16,855 nucleotides of DNA from Roseivirga sp. UBA7431 (lineage in GTDB: Bacteria > Bacteroidota > Bacteroidia > Cytophagales > Cyclobacteriaceae), in NCBI GenBank assembly GCA_002477595.1, contig DLQN01000013.1, positions 1 to 16,855 of the forward strand, in the 5' to 3' direction. The notes beneath the pieces were generated by a model. It made no database searches and was not told where the DNA came from. It saw nothing but the letters and a program-made list of their open reading frames with translations. Shown in pieces: positions 16,368 to 16,855 of this stretch (the stretch's first letter is position 1; every line of letters starts with the position of its first letter). Position numbers and translations under genes: made by a program.

Positions 16368-16380
16368 TGCAAACGTTTCA
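16368..16380. promoter_or_regulatory. Second LacI-type operator candidate
   Basis: TGCAAACGTTTCA contains the perfect palindrome AAACGTTT (16371-16378). Outer bases TG and CA are symmetrical apart from one extra C, much like a PurR or cre site. It ends 19 bases upstream of the likely -33 box of the CBM48 gene. That would fit an activator site, or one half of a looped repressor pair with 16309-16322. Confidence 0.5.
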
Positions 16381-16399
16381 CCATATTTTCAACTTATTT

Positions 16400-16431
16400 T
16401 TTGTCAAGCATTAGGATTGGGTCAATCTTTG
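16400..16431 (+). promoter_or_regulatory. Likely promoter of the CBM48 gene
   Basis: TTTG (16400-16403) and AATCTTTG (16424-16431, one mismatch from TAnnTTTG) are 20 bases apart. Transcription would start near 16436, about 15 bases before the ATG. Confidence 0.5.
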
Positions 16432-16450
16432 TTAAGTAAATATTTTTTAT

Positions 16451-16759
16451 ATGAGCATTAAGAAGCAATACTTAAAAACAAAGCCAGAGGCTAACGTAAC
16501 TTTTCAATTAGGTGCTGAAGTAGTATCTGAGGCAAAAAAGGTAGCTATAGTTGGTGAATTCAACGATTGGGATGAGTCTGCAATCGAAATGAAGAAATTG
16601 AAGTCAGGTGCTTTCAAAGCGACCGTTAAACTGGAAACAGGTAAAGAGTATCAGTTTAGATACTTGATCGATGGTCAAACTTGGGAGAATGATTGGGAAG
16701 CGGACAAATATGTTCCTAACAACGTCACTTTTGAGGAAAACTCAGTAGTAGCTGTTTAA
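16451..16759 (+). CDS. Small stand-alone CBM48 / isoamylase early-set domain protein
   Basis: This 102-residue protein consists of little more than one immunoglobulin-like domain of the glycogen-binding (CBM48/AMPK-beta) type. After a short basic N-terminus, residues 15-100 contain KVAIVGEFNDWD with Trp40, a stretch of alternating strands, and FRYLIDGQTWENDWEAD with Arg70, Trp78 and Trp82. Aromatic residues in these places bind alpha-glucan chains in related domains, so starch- or glycogen-binding is a fair inference. No signal peptide, transmembrane helix or catalytic domain is present, so it is probably cytoplasmic and acts as a binding or adaptor protein. It is a single-gene unit: a promoter lies at 16400-16431, two LacI-type palindromes lie upstream, and a strong terminator lies 41 bases downstream. 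The ATG at 16451 has an AT-rich leader and no Shine-Dalgarno. Confidence 0.88.
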   Translation: MSIKKQYLKTKPEANVTFQLGAEVVSEAKKVAIVGEFNDWDESAIEMKKLKSGAFKATVKLETGKEYQFRYLIDGQTWENDWEADKYVPNNVTFEENSVVAV

Positions 16760-16800
16760 GCTTCTTTAAAAATCCATAGGTGGTTCTCATTGAGAGCTCT

Positions 16801-16831
16801 AAAGCGGTCATTGCCTTGATGACCGCTTTTT
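16801..16831 (+). terminator. Strong intrinsic terminator after the CBM48 gene
   Basis: AAAGCGGTCAT (16801-16811) pairs perfectly with ATGACCGCTTT (16819-16829) around a 7-base loop. The final T's of the stem continue to 16831 and further T-rich sequence follows. The 11-base stem with a GC core plus T-run is a textbook intrinsic terminator. The other strand has only three T's after the stem, so it works mainly on the plus strand. Confidence 0.88.
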
Positions 16832-16855
16832 CATTTTTTAGGCATAAAAAAAGCC

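Noticed and set aside
16842..16855. GGC-ATAAAAAAA-GCC at the right edge
   Set aside because: The stem is only 3 bases and the sequence is cut off by the window end, so a second terminator cannot be judged.
1..16855. Search for CRISPR arrays, insertion sequences, tRNA or rRNA genes and prophage or defence genes
   Set aside because: No regularly spaced repeats, transposase-like frames, cloverleaf structures or foreign-looking blocks were seen; gene content is uniformly core.

Overview
The window looks like a stretch of core chromosome from a member of the Bacteroidota, most likely the class Cytophagia (a relative of Roseivirga, Fulvivirga or Reichenbachiella; genus is a guess). The reasons are: AT-leaning DNA; start codons with AT-rich leaders and no clear Shine-Dalgarno; several copies of the Bacteroidota promoter pattern (TTTG about 18-20 bases upstream of TAnnTTTG); a GSCFA-family gene; and lineage-style versions of Mrp, DnaG and RibBA. 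No mobile element, CRISPR array, tRNA, rRNA or defence island is visible. Coding density is high and no gene-free stretch exceeds 300 bases. The longest are 16207-16450 (244 bases) and 8995-9207 (213 bases), both divergent intergenic regions with regulatory-looking structure.

Layout. 1-1147 (minus): an Fe-S pair, mrp/apbC followed by the start of a NifU-like gene. 1259-4407 (plus): dnaG primase, then ribBA with its own strong promoter placed directly after the dnaG stop. 4514-6022 (plus): a secreted protein of unknown function, then surE. 8994-6032 (minus): a tightly packed operon folE-cysS-dcd-yidD, convergent with surE. 9208-10599 (plus): a cation/proton antiporter, divergent from folE and overlapping the convergent priA by 7 bases. 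13109-10593 (minus): priA. 16206-13197 (minus): a GSCFA protein followed after one base by a DUF255/thioredoxin-fold protein. 16451-16759 (plus): a small stand-alone CBM48 (glycogen-binding-like) protein with two LacI-type palindromes upstream and a strong intrinsic terminator downstream.

How the genes relate. Most are housekeeping: Fe-S cluster delivery (Mrp, NifU-like), replication and restart (DnaG, PriA), cofactor synthesis from GTP (RibBA for riboflavin, FolE for folate or other pterins), nucleotide supply (Dcd, SurE), translation (CysS), membrane insertion (YidD) and ion homeostasis.

I do not see a new multi-gene system. What deserves a second look is residue-level and regulatory. The GTP cyclohydrolase II half of RibBA has lost all three zinc cysteines. 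DnaG has lost three of its four zinc ligands. Mrp lacks its CxxC. There are palindromes with an AACGTT core in front of the CBM48 gene, and a related one in front of the secreted unknown. Promoters of the GSCFA gene, and possibly dnaG, sit so close to the start codon that the transcripts would be leaderless or nearly so.
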